From: a virus
IMG/VR virus record: IMGVR_UViG_3300032087_002190
Coordinates: 1-33,430 of that record
DNA: 33,430 nt
Direction: 5' to 3' (one strand)
In this document: piece after piece, positions 17,816 through 23,636 of the stretch
Layout: each line of letters begins with the position of its first letter
How positions within the stretch are numbered: position 1 is the first letter of the stretch
The notes under the pieces: model-generated
What the model saw: the letters and a program-made list of their open reading frames with translations, nothing else
Told to the model about the DNA's origin: nothing
Databases searched by the model: none
Translations under genes and position numbers: made by a program

Positions 17816-18120
17816 TATGCTTTATCCTTTTTAGCTTTGTTGCGTTTAGAAATAGCGGCGGCTTTTGCTCTAGCATCAGCAGAACTAGACGCACCCCACG
17901 CCATAAGGGAAAGAAGTTTTCTGGTAGGCTTGCCCTCGCTGTCTCTATCAGGACCTTTGTTGCCAGCCATGCGTGCAAGAAAGCTAGCCCTGCGAGGATT
18001 GTCACCAGACTTTACAGGCGCTTTAAGTGTGCCTTGTTTGTAACTATCGCGGCCTTTTTGGTTCAATCCACCTTTAGGATTCTTACCTGCCGAGCGTGTC
18101 CATGCTGGTGTTGTTGCCAT
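17815..18120 (-). CDS. Conserved small basic protein of DUF6321 type
   Basis: A 101-residue protein starting MATTPAWTRSAGKNPKGGLN. It contains WTR--GKNP-GGLN-KGR, LKAPVKSGDNPRRASFLARM and GPDRDSEGKPTRKLLSLMAWG, the signature of a family I know as DUF6321, present in phages and marine bacteria with no known function. The ATG overlaps the TGA of the preceding gene; a TTG one codon earlier is less likely. It belongs to the group of basic proteins encoded between the two terminase subunits. Confidence 0.72.
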   Translation of the reverse strand: MATTPAWTRSAGKNPKGGLNQKGRDSYKQGTLKAPVKSGDNPRRASFLARMAGNKGPDRDSEGKPTRKLLSLMAWGASSSADARAKAAAISKRNKAKKDKA

Positions 18121-18914
18121 CAACCAAAGCCCCCCACTTGCTCAAATAAGGTTTCCATACGCTTGCCAATGCCACCTTTTTCTTTTTTCTGCTTGTCATA
18201 ACGTTTTTGGTTGGTATCGCCAGTAGGTGTGTAAGTATTCCCACGCCGTTGGAGGTTGTTGTCCAAATATTCTACTGGTGCTTTTAATGTGTCGAAAAAG
18301 TTTTCAATCATGCCGCCAGCATATTGATTTGAGAATTCATCCCATGCTTGTTTACGCTTGTTAGTCATCGGACCTTTGAACGTAAAATTTTTTGCATTCT
18401 CTGGAATGTCATCATCAAAGTCAGTGTCTATTACATCTGGCTCATTAGGTATCTCAATGCGAACACGCATCGCATCCTCGCGGCTTGAGCCATCTGGATT
18501 CTCTGGCATCAGCTTGCCGCCCAAATATCTGGCAACCATGAAAGGGTTTTTATCTTCTGCTGACATCTTGACAGCATCAAGAAAGCTTATGTTCTGAAAA
18601 GGAGAGAAGTCATAAGTGTCAAACACCACATACTTACCATCTTTCTTTGTAAGGCCATAAGAGCCAAGAGAGTTGTCAAGCTCATAGTTCTTGCCAGTGG
18701 TCATCATTTGAACAACCTGCCCTTCCTTTAAATCAGGATGAGCTTCTTGCGCAATTGAACGCAGTAATTCGATAGCTTCGCCAGAAATATTTTTTTCAGT
18801 AATGTTGCTATCAAGTGGGTTGGCAAACTCTGGGAGAAGAGAGTTTACCACACCACGAATATAAAAGCTTTTGTGAAGCTTCATATCTTTTAACATGTCG
18901 TTCAAATTTGCCAT
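18120..18914 (-). CDS. Hypothetical protein, 264 aa, after small terminase
   Basis: A 264-residue soluble protein, MANLNDMLKDMKLHKSFYIRG. It has no membrane segment or known catalytic motif. Visible parts: a globular N-terminal domain with KKDGKYVVFDTYDFSPF near 85-105, a RYLGGKLMPENPDGSSRED segment near 130-150 with a following strand of mixed charge, an acidic stretch (DTDFDDDIPENA), and a C-terminal Gly/Lys end. It is the first gene after the small terminase and a G-tract hairpin, with a palindrome/TTGTGCGT pair upstream, so it may start an operon. I do not recognise the family; a virion or morphogenesis role is possible by context. Confidence 0.6.
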   Translation of the reverse strand: MANLNDMLKDMKLHKSFYIRGVVNSLLPEFANPLDSNITEKNISGEAIELLRSIAQEAHPDLKEGQVVQMMTTGKNYELDNSLGSYGLTKKDGKYVVFDTYDFSPFQNISFLDAVKMSAEDKNPFMVARYLGGKLMPENPDGSSREDAMRVRIEIPNEPDVIDTDFDDDIPENAKNFTFKGPMTNKRKQAWDEFSNQYAGGMIENFFDTLKAPVEYLDNNLQRRGNTYTPTGDTNQKRYDKQKKEKGGIGKRMETLFEQVGGFG

Positions 18915-18925
18915 TCTGCAATATG

Positions 18926-18957
18926 TGCAATATGGCAGTGATTATTCAACGCACAAA
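18926..18957 (-). promoter_or_regulatory. TTGTGCGT element with degenerate palindrome before 264-aa gene
   Basis: On the minus strand TTTGTGCGTT (18957-18948) is followed after eleven bases by TGCC-ATAT-TGCA (18937-18926), one mismatch from the TGCA-N4-TGCA form, then the gene start at 18914. The same order of elements is present before the tail fibre and holin genes. Probable control site of the late region. Confidence 0.4.
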
Positions 18958-18995
18958 CATAACCGAACCTTGAGAGAAAAAATACGAGTGAAGGT

Positions 18996-19031
18996 GGGGG
19001 TCGAGGGGGGAGGCGATAGTTTTTGACCCCC
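18996..19031 (-). other. G-tract inverted repeat after small terminase gene
   Basis: GGGGGTC at 18996-19002 is complementary to GACCCCC at 19025-19031, with a 22-base loop that includes another GGGGGG run. It lies directly after the small terminase stop. There is no U-run after the stem in the minus-strand transcript, so this may be a weak terminator, an mRNA 3' end, or only part of the G-rich composition here. The plus strand has closely spaced G runs that could also adopt a G-quadruplex. Confidence 0.4.
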
Positions 19032-19449
19032 CCTGCCTAGGTTAAGTCAATGTTGACAGATATGTCGCCAGCGTGGAGGTGCATGTGTCGCTCGGGGGCT
19101 TTGAACCCAGCGCGGTCTAGGATATCTTTACTCGCTTCTAGTTGCACGTACTCACTCTTAGCCCCCCGCGACAACTGCACTAACTTCGCGGCGGCAATCG
19201 TAGCACTCACGCCCATACTCTCTGCAATCCTCTGCATCATGTAACTTTGCACATGCGGTAGGCGCAAAGCCTTGCTGGCAGTCACTCTTCCGCTGTCACC
19301 CGAAGCGTAACCAGCCAAGCCAGCGGCCTCTGTGATACTACATCCATTTGCTACGAGCGCATCAACTAAGGCCGTCTGCTTGGCGGTCAGCTTCTTCCCC
19401 GCTATATCAACATCACTCATCTTATCATCCTGTACAGTTGACCCCCCCT
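19023..19449. repeat. 12-bp direct repeat bracketing the small terminase gene
   Basis: TTGACCCCCCCT occurs at 19023-19034, just past the terS stop, and again at 19438-19449, just before its ATG. The copies are identical and about 415 bases apart. They could be a scar of gene insertion, a packaging-site element, or low-complexity coincidence because of the C runs. Confidence 0.45.
19037..19420 (-). CDS. terS: Terminase small subunit
   Basis: A 127-residue protein from ATG 19420, which has AGGAT ahead of it; a TTG at 19492 would add 24 Gly/Lys-rich residues with no similarity to the family. The start of the domain reads KKLTAKQTALVDALVANGCS and continues with ITEAAGLAGYASGDSGRVTA, a helix-turn-helix of the kind found in terminase small subunits, then RLPHVQSYMMQRIAESMGVS. 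It recognises the packaging site and stimulates the large subunit. It is separated from terL by about 2.6 kb of small genes, and is G+C-richer than its neighbours. The nearby long inverted repeat at 19573-19747 is a candidate packaging site. Confidence 0.85.
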   Translation of the reverse strand: MSDVDIAGKKLTAKQTALVDALVANGCSITEAAGLAGYASGDSGRVTASKALRLPHVQSYMMQRIAESMGVSATIAAAKLVQLSRGAKSEYVQLEASKDILDRAGFKAPERHMHLHAGDISVNIDLT

Positions 19450-19572
19450 TGTGTTCCCCCCCTTTATGACTTGCACGAAATACCTCAGTCAACGCACAGG
19501 AGTTAACTCACTAAGCTCACTGGTTAATTTGCTATCGGTCTTTGTAGCCGTGTCTGTCGCTGTGCTTAAGTT

Positions 19573-19747
19573 GTCTCCGTGTCGGCGAGGCCACCCCTGC
19601 TAATCCCTTACCGTGCCGCATTTGACCAGCGATGCAAGGCCAAGCGCTGTCGTTCGCTCCGCTCCGAGCCTTGCATAGCTGGTCTGGTCATGCGGCGTGG
19701 TCGGGCTCTATCGCAGGGGATTGGCCTCTGCTTAACAAAACGGAGAC
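19573..19747. repeat. Very long imperfect inverted repeat upstream of first rightward gene
   Basis: Six blocks on the left pair in order with six blocks on the right: 19573-19579/19741-19747, 19587-19593/19722-19728, 19594-19600/19713-19719, 19615-19621/19690-19696, 19624-19630/19678-19684, 19632-19640/19668-19676. Each is 7-9 perfect pairs, with short bulges between, and a 27-base apical loop. As RNA this would be a rod of about 75 bases per arm. It lies between the leftward terminase genes and the rightward gene at 19753, and the right-hand end contains that gene's GGAG ribosome site. It is G+C-richer than the surroundings. Possible roles: packaging or replication site, structured leader, or small RNA. 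Confidence 0.8.
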
Positions 19748-19752
19748 AAAAA

Positions 19753-20235
19753 ATGAAAAGCACAGCAAAGACAAACACAGCAAAAGACCTCGAGAAAATC
19801 TTCTCAAAGGATTTCAGACAATCAAACTCTATGGTTACTTATTTACTCAGAGGTGCGGTTGAGCGTGCTGAGTATCTCATCCAGTTGAAACAAAAGGATG
19901 AGGCTTTGCACATGACAAATTGTGAGGCTCTCGCTACTGAAAACATATTGCAAATGGTGGAGAGCGGTGAAGGCTCACACATCATCATGGCGGCTGGACA
20001 ATATGGCTGTCGTATCGGAGCAATGCACTGGGATGAAACAGCTTTACAACGTGCAGATGATGCATTGATTGATTGCCAAACCGCGATTGAGATGCTCGAA
20101 GAATTTATCGAGATGACAAAGAAAACGCACAAAGATGTTACAGGCGATGCGTTCACGTACAAAAACCCAAATGCTAATAAAGGTAAGGTAATACAGGCTG
20201 ATGAATTACGCGCCAAATACCGTAAAGCGTCATAA
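19753..20235 (+). CDS. Hypothetical early protein, 160 aa
   Basis: The likely start is ATG 19753 (MKSTAKTNTAKDLEKIFSKD), seven bases after GGAG; the open frame upstream runs through the inverted repeat and is not plausible coding. The 160-residue product is helical and soluble with no motif I know: VTYLLRGAVERAEYLIQLKQ, then ADDALIDCQTAIEMLEEFIE and a Lys-rich tail. It stands alone, between the large inverted repeat and a strong terminator, so it forms a single-gene transcription unit. Its ribosome site would be hidden if the upstream repeat folded as RNA. A role in early takeover or packaging control is possible, but not shown. Confidence 0.6.
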   Translation: MKSTAKTNTAKDLEKIFSKDFRQSNSMVTYLLRGAVERAEYLIQLKQKDEALHMTNCEALATENILQMVESGEGSHIIMAAGQYGCRIGAMHWDETALQRADDALIDCQTAIEMLEEFIEMTKKTHKDVTGDAFTYKNPNANKGKVIQADELRAKYRKAS

Positions 20236-20262
20236 CCGCTAACACATTCCTCCCGAAAGGAA

Positions 20263-20294
20263 GGGCTAGCCCTCGATGGGTTAGCCCTTTTTTT
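20263..20294 (+). terminator. Strong rho-independent terminator
   Basis: GGGCTAGCCC, loop TCGAT, GGGTTAGCCC, then seven T. The stem is ten pairs with one G-T, and is extended by A-T pairs at the base. It follows the 160-residue gene by 27 bases and closes that unit on the plus strand. Confidence 0.92.
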
Positions 20295-20299
20295 ATGCG

Positions 20300-20353
20300 C
20301 CAAGCATGCTCGCCCGTAATCCCTAGATAATGAAGGGGGAGCATGCGTCTTGG
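20300..20353. repeat. Inverted repeat after the terminator
   Basis: CCAAG-GCATGCTC on the left (20300-20311) pairs with GAGCATGC-CTTGG on the right (20339-20353), with two extra bases on the right side and a 27-base loop. It has no T-run. The 300 bases between 20236 and 20534 hold only this repeat, the terminator, and the operator pair; I find no convincing gene there. Confidence 0.5.
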
Positions 20354-20418
20354 GGATTTGTAAATGGTTCAAATAAATCACCGGGCTAAAAAGAGGATAC
20401 AATGTATTCCCACAATAA

Positions 20419-20481
20419 ACTGCACAAATGCATAATAAACTCAATTTAAATGTTGATTGTACTGCAATAATGCAGTAGGCT
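20419..20481 (+). promoter_or_regulatory. Paired operators and promoter of the ArdC operon
   Basis: Two palindromes: TGCA-CAAA-TGCA at 20421-20432 and TGCA-ATAA-TGCA at 20463-20474. The second is a perfect ACTGCA/TGCAGT palindrome. They are 42 bases apart, start to start. TTGATT (20453-20458) could be a -35 with the second operator in the spacer, as at the cro-like promoter, but the -10 (TAGGCT) is poor. The next gene starts at 20535. Probably repressed in the lysogen. Confidence 0.6.
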
Positions 20482-20534
20482 GAAAGTAACACCAACGAAA
20501 CTGTAATACTCAAAATGGGTAATGGAGAAACAAA

Positions 20535-20843
20535 ATGACAATGCGTAAAATTGTAATCGATGCCTTTGGATGTGACGAATTAGTTTATCAATTCACACGG
20601 ATTGATATTGAGGATGGCGTTCTGCAAGGCGAAAGCTATGACGAGATAATGTCAGAAGTGAACGAGAAATTCTCTGATGAATACATCATTGGTGAAGCCG
20701 AAAACAGATTGTCAATTTCAGCCTCAAATTGTGTTCATAAATGCCCCTCAGATATGACAGTAGAAGAGCGCATGCATTGGAGAGAATGGGATCAGCTAAG
20801 CAATTTCATCTTTAAATATAAGTGGGAGTTGGGCAATGCGTAA
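20535..20843 (+). CDS. Hypothetical protein, 102 aa, first gene of ArdC operon
   Basis: A 102-residue protein, MTMRKIVIDAFGCDELVYQF. It is acidic with a central segment DEIMSEVNEKFSDEYIIGEA and a Trp-rich end (RMHWREWDQLSNF). No motif is known to me. GGAG precedes the ATG by nine bases. It overlaps the start of the ardC-like gene by eight bases, which suggests joint expression in the first wave after infection or induction. Small acidic early proteins often inhibit host factors, but there is no direct evidence for that here. Confidence 0.6.
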   Translation: MTMRKIVIDAFGCDELVYQFTRIDIEDGVLQGESYDEIMSEVNEKFSDEYIIGEAENRLSISASNCVHKCPSDMTVEERMHWREWDQLSNFIFKYKWELGNA

Positions 20844-21690
20844 ATCAGATTATGATGCAATCAATCAAAAGATTATCTCACAATTAAATGAAGGCGTGCG
20901 CCCGTGGTGCAAGCCTCACAACTCAGGCATGGGAGGCATGCCGCTACGTTCATGTGGCACGCCCTACCGTGGCATTAATATTATTCTGTTGTGGTTAGCT
21001 GATTATGATAATCCATATTGGCTAACCTTCAACACAATCCAAAAGCTTGGCGGCTCTGTCAAAGGGCAGAAATCCCCAGCTAAAGTTGTTTATGCATCCA
21101 ACGTGCGCAAAGAAAACGATGATGGCACAAAAGAAAGCTATGGTTTTCGCAAGCTTTCATCTGTGTTCAATGCGTCACAAGTTACAGGATTGCCCAGCCA
21201 TTATTACAACAAGGAAAAAACTTTTTATAATCCTGATGACAAGATGGCAGATATTGATGCGCAGATTGCAAGCACTGGCGCCGATATTCAAACCCGTGAT
21301 GGCACGCCATGTTATATCCCAGCAATAGACCAGATAAGAATGCCAGCCTTTGATGATTTCAAATCTGCTGGTGATTATTATTCTACTCTATTGCATGAGC
21401 TAGCGCACTGGACTGGGGCCCAATCTCGTCTTGATAGGTTGGATATGAAAAACAAGAAAGGTTATGCCTTCGAAGAATTGGTAGCCGAAATATCCGCCGC
21501 CTATCTCATGGCTAACTTAGGTATCTCTCCGCAAGTACGCGATGATCACGCCGAATATATTGGCGCATGGTTATCTGCTCTTGATGATGACCACAAATAT
21601 ATTTTTGATGCGGCAAGCTCCGCACAAAAGGCTGTTGATTTTGTCATGAATGAAATCAGCAACGCACAACACCAACTGTTAACCGCTTAA
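20836..21690 (+). CDS. ardC: ArdC-type antirestriction protein with zincin metallopeptidase domain
   Basis: A 284-residue protein. Residues 1-115 fit the ArdC N-terminal ssDNA-binding domain: ISQLNEGVRPWCKPHNSGMG, then PYRGINIILLWLADYDNPYW and KSPAKVVYASNV. Residues about 175-280 form a zinc metallopeptidase-like domain with HELAH at 187-191 and a second acidic motif EELVAE at 213-218, a likely third ligand. Plasmid ArdC proteins bind single-stranded DNA and protect incoming DNA against restriction. A gene of this type in the first early operon suits a temperate phage. Length is near that of short ArdC homologues. Whether it cleaves a host protein is not known. Confidence 0.88.
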   Translation: MRKSDYDAINQKIISQLNEGVRPWCKPHNSGMGGMPLRSCGTPYRGINIILLWLADYDNPYWLTFNTIQKLGGSVKGQKSPAKVVYASNVRKENDDGTKESYGFRKLSSVFNASQVTGLPSHYYNKEKTFYNPDDKMADIDAQIASTGADIQTRDGTPCYIPAIDQIRMPAFDDFKSAGDYYSTLLHELAHWTGAQSRLDRLDMKNKKGYAFEELVAEISAAYLMANLGISPQVRDDHAEYIGAWLSALDDDHKYIFDAASSAQKAVDFVMNEISNAQHQLLTA

Positions 21691-21704
21691 AATAGGAGCT
21701 AATC

Positions 21705-21953
21705 ATGCAAGCTGTTGAACAATTAAAACGCCTGCCATTACAGGTAACAACAATCATAGATGTCCAATGTTTGGGCGAAACGCTAGGCCGCAAGTTATGG
21801 CCTAGCGAATATCAAGAGGTAATCGATTATCTCTTTGCAAATGATTCATCTGCCAAAGCCACCGCAAAAGCGGCGGCAGATGTAACATTTGAAATCAAAC
21901 TCAATCAGATGGAGGAAGAGCATGAATATTCAAGCCAATTCATCGACGTGTAA
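21705..21953 (+). CDS. Small hypothetical early protein, 82 aa
   Basis: An 82-residue protein, MQAVEQLKRLPLQVTTIIDV, helical, with GRKLWPSEYQEVIDYLFAND in the middle and an Ala/Lys stretch. It has the ribosome site AGGAG eight bases before the ATG and lies 14 bases after the ardC-like gene. I do not recognise it. The 3' end overlaps the next gene by 32 bases in a different frame, a sign of compact early packaging. Confidence 0.55.
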   Translation: MQAVEQLKRLPLQVTTIIDVQCLGETLGRKLWPSEYQEVIDYLFANDSSAKATAKAAADVTFEIKLNQMEEEHEYSSQFIDV

Positions 21954-22158
21954 CACCATGTCTTGGGCTGATGCCTTTGCCATTGTTCACAAGTCTATTG
22001 AGTTAGATGCTCAACGCGCAGAACGGGATGCAGAATATTATGAAGATTCTCACAATCCAGATCCCGAAAATTTCTCGCACGCATTTGCCGCCGAACAAGC
22101 ACGCGAACGTGCGGCTCAACTGCGTGAAGCTTTTCAAGTTATAGCGCGTGGATTTTAA
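21922..22158 (+). CDS. Small acidic hypothetical protein, 78 aa
   Basis: The start at 21922 has GGAGG six bases upstream; an earlier in-frame ATG at 21889 has none. The 78-residue product (MNIQANSSTCNTMSWADAFA) is acidic in the middle (ERDAEYYEDSHNPDPENF) and ends in an Ala/Arg-rich helix (AAEQARERAAQLREAF). Function unknown. Its stop abuts the stop of the convergent repressor gene with no spacer and no visible terminator, so the two transcripts must overlap; that could let early rightward transcription lower repressor expression. Confidence 0.55.
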   Translation: MNIQANSSTCNTMSWADAFAIVHKSIELDAQRAERDAEYYEDSHNPDPENFSHAFAAEQARERAAQLREAFQVIARGF

Positions 22159-22713
22159 TCAATCGTGGTGCAGGTTTCTTATTATCTGCACCACCATCCC
22201 TTCAATATCCAACTCTTTTGCTTTATATATTTGCGACCCGCTTATAAATTTATTAGCCTCGCTTGTTGCTTCAAGAACTAAAAATTTATCTTCAAAAAAT
22301 GCTACAACAATATCGCCAGCCTTGAATGATTTTGATTTGCGAACAATCAAAATATCATCAACTGCCATTTGATAAGCAGGCCATCCAACCCCAAGTTGGT
22401 AAGCTTTTACTTCGCCTTTAATACCCCACACAGAAATCACCCCTAACCTATCGCGGTTTTCTGAGTACAACGCAACAGCATTAATTTCCCCCTGCTGTAT
22501 TGGCACTGATGAAAATGTTGGCGAACTGCCTGCAACATACGCCAGTTTAGATATTGTTCTTGAAGATGGTATGTTGACTGCATCTTTCAAAAAACGAGTT
22601 ATATTAGTTGGTGATGTGCCAGCCAGTGAAGCCCACTGATTAGCTGACCATCCTTTAGCATCCATTACCTGACGCATCCAAACCCGAATTGCTCTGGTTT
22701 CTGGCGTTTCCAT
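22159..22713 (-). CDS. Lysogeny repressor, HTH plus degenerate S24/LexA-like domain
   Basis: A 184-residue protein. Residues 10-60 are a helix-turn-helix domain: AKGWSANQWASLAGTSPTNI followed by TRFLKDAVNIPSSRTISKLA. Residues about 95-180 have the strand order of an S24 peptidase-like domain (YQLGVGWPAYQMAVDDILIV, then FKAGDIVVAFFEDKFLVLEA). The place of the catalytic Ser is occupied by Trp in GWPAYQ and the Lys by Leu in FLVLE, so it should not cleave itself. It faces the Cro-like gene across a palindrome-bearing region, and is the obvious candidate to bind the ACTGCA-N4-TGCA sites. Induction probably needs another route than RecA-stimulated cleavage. Confidence 0.85.
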   Translation of the reverse strand: METPETRAIRVWMRQVMDAKGWSANQWASLAGTSPTNITRFLKDAVNIPSSRTISKLAYVAGSSPTFSSVPIQQGEINAVALYSENRDRLGVISVWGIKGEVKAYQLGVGWPAYQMAVDDILIVRKSKSFKAGDIVVAFFEDKFLVLEATSEANKFISGSQIYKAKELDIEGMVVQIIRNLHHD

Positions 22714-22870
22714 ATACTACCCCTGCAAGTGGTGGTGACATATTCCCGACTGACGATAACTTGCGATTGAGTCGCAAGCCATAGGCACGATGTTTCATTC
22801 CCCTGCGCCTTCCCATCGGTGGGGCGTGAGGTACATTTTCCCAATGTGCAGTACAAGTAGACAAGTGCAT
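22655..22870 (-). CDS. Possible small leader protein overlapping repressor start, 71 aa
   Basis: An open frame from ATG 22870 with AAGAGG six bases upstream, in the otherwise empty 230-base leader of the repressor gene. The product would be 71 residues, MHLSTCTAHWENVPHAPPMG, basic, with no recognised domain, and it overlaps the repressor 5' end by 59 bases in another frame. The ribosome site and the lack of another gene in this stretch are in its favour; the composition is not clearly protein-like. It may be a translated leader for coupling, or chance. Confidence 0.3.
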   Translation of the reverse strand: MHLSTCTAHWENVPHAPPMGRRRGMKHRAYGLRLNRKLSSVGNMSPPLAGVVYGNARNQSNSGLDASGNGC

Positions 22871-22902
22871 ATCAAACCTCTTGTAAAATTACATGCTAAA
22901 TT

Positions 22903-22925
22903 AACGCACTAATTTTTTGTGCGTT
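22903..22925. promoter_or_regulatory. AACGCAC/GTGCGTT inverted repeat in immunity region
   Basis: AACGCAC at 22903-22909 and GTGCGTT at 22919-22925 form a seven-base inverted repeat with a nine-base AT-rich centre. This is the TTGTGCGT word of the late control sites, here in both orientations between the divergent repressor and Cro-like genes. A protein dimer could bind it, or the two halves could serve the two directions separately. Confidence 0.5.
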
Positions 22926-22927
22926 TG

Positions 22928-22965
22928 TTGATGCTACTGCATTATTGCATTATATACAAGCTATG
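22928..22965 (+). promoter_or_regulatory. cro-like promoter with operator in the spacer; probably leaderless mRNA
   Basis: TTGATG (22928-22933) and TATATA (22951-22956) are separated by 17 bases, a good sigma-70 promoter. TGCA-TTAT-TGCA (22938-22949) fills the spacer, so repressor binding would block RNA polymerase directly. The expected transcription start, seven bases after the -10, is the A of the ATG at 22963, and no ribosome site precedes that ATG. Confidence 0.72.
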
Positions 22966-23166
22966 AAAAGTTACATTACACAACTCACTGAATTATCCGC
23001 GCCAACTGGAATTAACTTAATGTTATTTTTCAAACAAGCTGGCGTGCCAACCTCAACATATTATCGCGCTAAAGCAGGGAAAGATTTGCGTCTATCAACA
23101 GCAAGGAAAGTTGAAGATGCGATCACATCTTACTCACTACACAAAGCCGAAAGCGAATACGACTAG
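22963..23166 (+). CDS. Cro-like HTH regulator, 67 aa
   Basis: From ATG 22963 the product is 67 residues, MKSYITQLTELSAPTGINLM. A helix-turn-helix of the form LFFKQAGVPTSTYYRAKAG followed by LRLSTARKVEDAI occupies residues 22-55, typical of small phage regulators. It is divergent from the repressor and has the operator in its promoter, as Cro has. A TTG start 18 bases earlier is possible but lies inside the operator. The likely job is to turn down repressor transcription and early genes during lytic growth. The mRNA may be leaderless. Confidence 0.75.
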   Translation: MKSYITQLTELSAPTGINLMLFFKQAGVPTSTYYRAKAGKDLRLSTARKVEDAITSYSLHKAESEYD

Positions 23167-23365
23167 CTGGCAAAATTTAATAACGTCATTGGTGAAAGCC
23201 AGATCAGATAAAGGATATTCACAAGAAGAATTAGCGCATCGGATTGGCTGTACCTCATCTCTTATACACAAATGGGAGCAAGCTAAACGTGTGCCTTCTG
23301 GTTTCATGTTAGCTTGTTGGTTGGATGCGCTGGACGCGGAAATCAAAATCGAAATCAAAGAATAA
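23117..23365 (+). CDS. XRE-family HTH regulator, 82 aa
   Basis: From ATG 23117 the product has 82 residues; AAGGAA lies about nine bases upstream. Residues about 24-78 form an XRE/Cro-type helix-turn-helix: LVKARSDKGYSQEELAHRIG, then CTSSLIHKWEQAKRVPSG and a third helix FMLACWLDALDAE. It overlaps the Cro-like gene by 50 bases in a different frame, which suggests coupled translation. A second regulator directly behind cro resembles cII-like position in lambdoid phages, but its sequence is XRE type, so the analogy is only positional. Confidence 0.75.
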   Translation: MRSHLTHYTKPKANTTSWQNLITSLVKARSDKGYSQEELAHRIGCTSSLIHKWEQAKRVPSGFMLACWLDALDAEIKIEIKE

Positions 23366-23636
23366 ACTTAAAGCAAGGCATGCAACTTGTGAGCATTGCA
23401 AGGTGACAACCGAATGGTACACCAAGCTTATGAGTGGCTCGATATATTGTCTTGATTGTATGGAGTATTACGGATGGCAACATCTCAGCGCAGTAAAGGA
23501 AGCTACCATGAAAGATGGTGGTGCGAGTTCTTCAAAGCCAAGGGTATCCAAGCGGAAAGGCAACCGCTCTCTGGACAATTGGGAGGAGAATTTGCTGGCG
23601 ATATCAAGCTCCAAACCAAGTTCGGAAGATTGGTAG
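23325..23636 (+). CDS. Possible small zinc-ribbon protein overlapping both neighbours
   Basis: A 103-codon frame. Residues about 22-50 carry two CxxC pairs (CEHC and CLDC) separated by about 18 residues with EWYTKLMSGSIY between, then YYGWQHLSAVKEA, which looks like a real zinc ribbon. The true start is uncertain: 23325 lies inside the XRE gene and has no ribosome site; an internal GTG near 23403 would lose the first CxxC. The 3' half overlaps the nuclease gene by 163 bases and has low-complexity Ser/Lys composition, so that part may simply be run-on. Without the frame, 23366-23473 would be an unexplained gap. Confidence 0.45.
   Translation: MRWTRKSKSKSKNKLKARHATCEHCKVTTEWYTKLMSGSIYCLDCMEYYGWQHLSAVKEATMKDGGASSSKPRVSKRKGNRSLDNWEENLLAISSSKPSSEDW

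Noticed and set aside
17527-18201. Plus-strand frame of 224 codons opposite the small basic genes
   Set aside because: Phe/Cys/Leu-rich shadow of Lys/Ala codons of five coupled minus-strand genes.
18996-19031. Standard intrinsic terminator after the small terminase
   Set aside because: Stem is only seven pairs with a 22-base loop and lacks a U-run on the transcript strand.
19579-19752. N-terminal extension of the 160-residue early protein through the inverted repeat
   Set aside because: The extension begins inside the large inverted repeat, lacks a ribosome site and has a composition unlike coding sequence; ATG 19753 has GGAG at good distance.
19839-20513. Long minus-strand frame of 224 codons opposite the early gene and terminator
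   Set aside because: It crosses a strong plus-strand terminator and an antisense gene, is Ser/Cys-rich and lacks a ribosome site.
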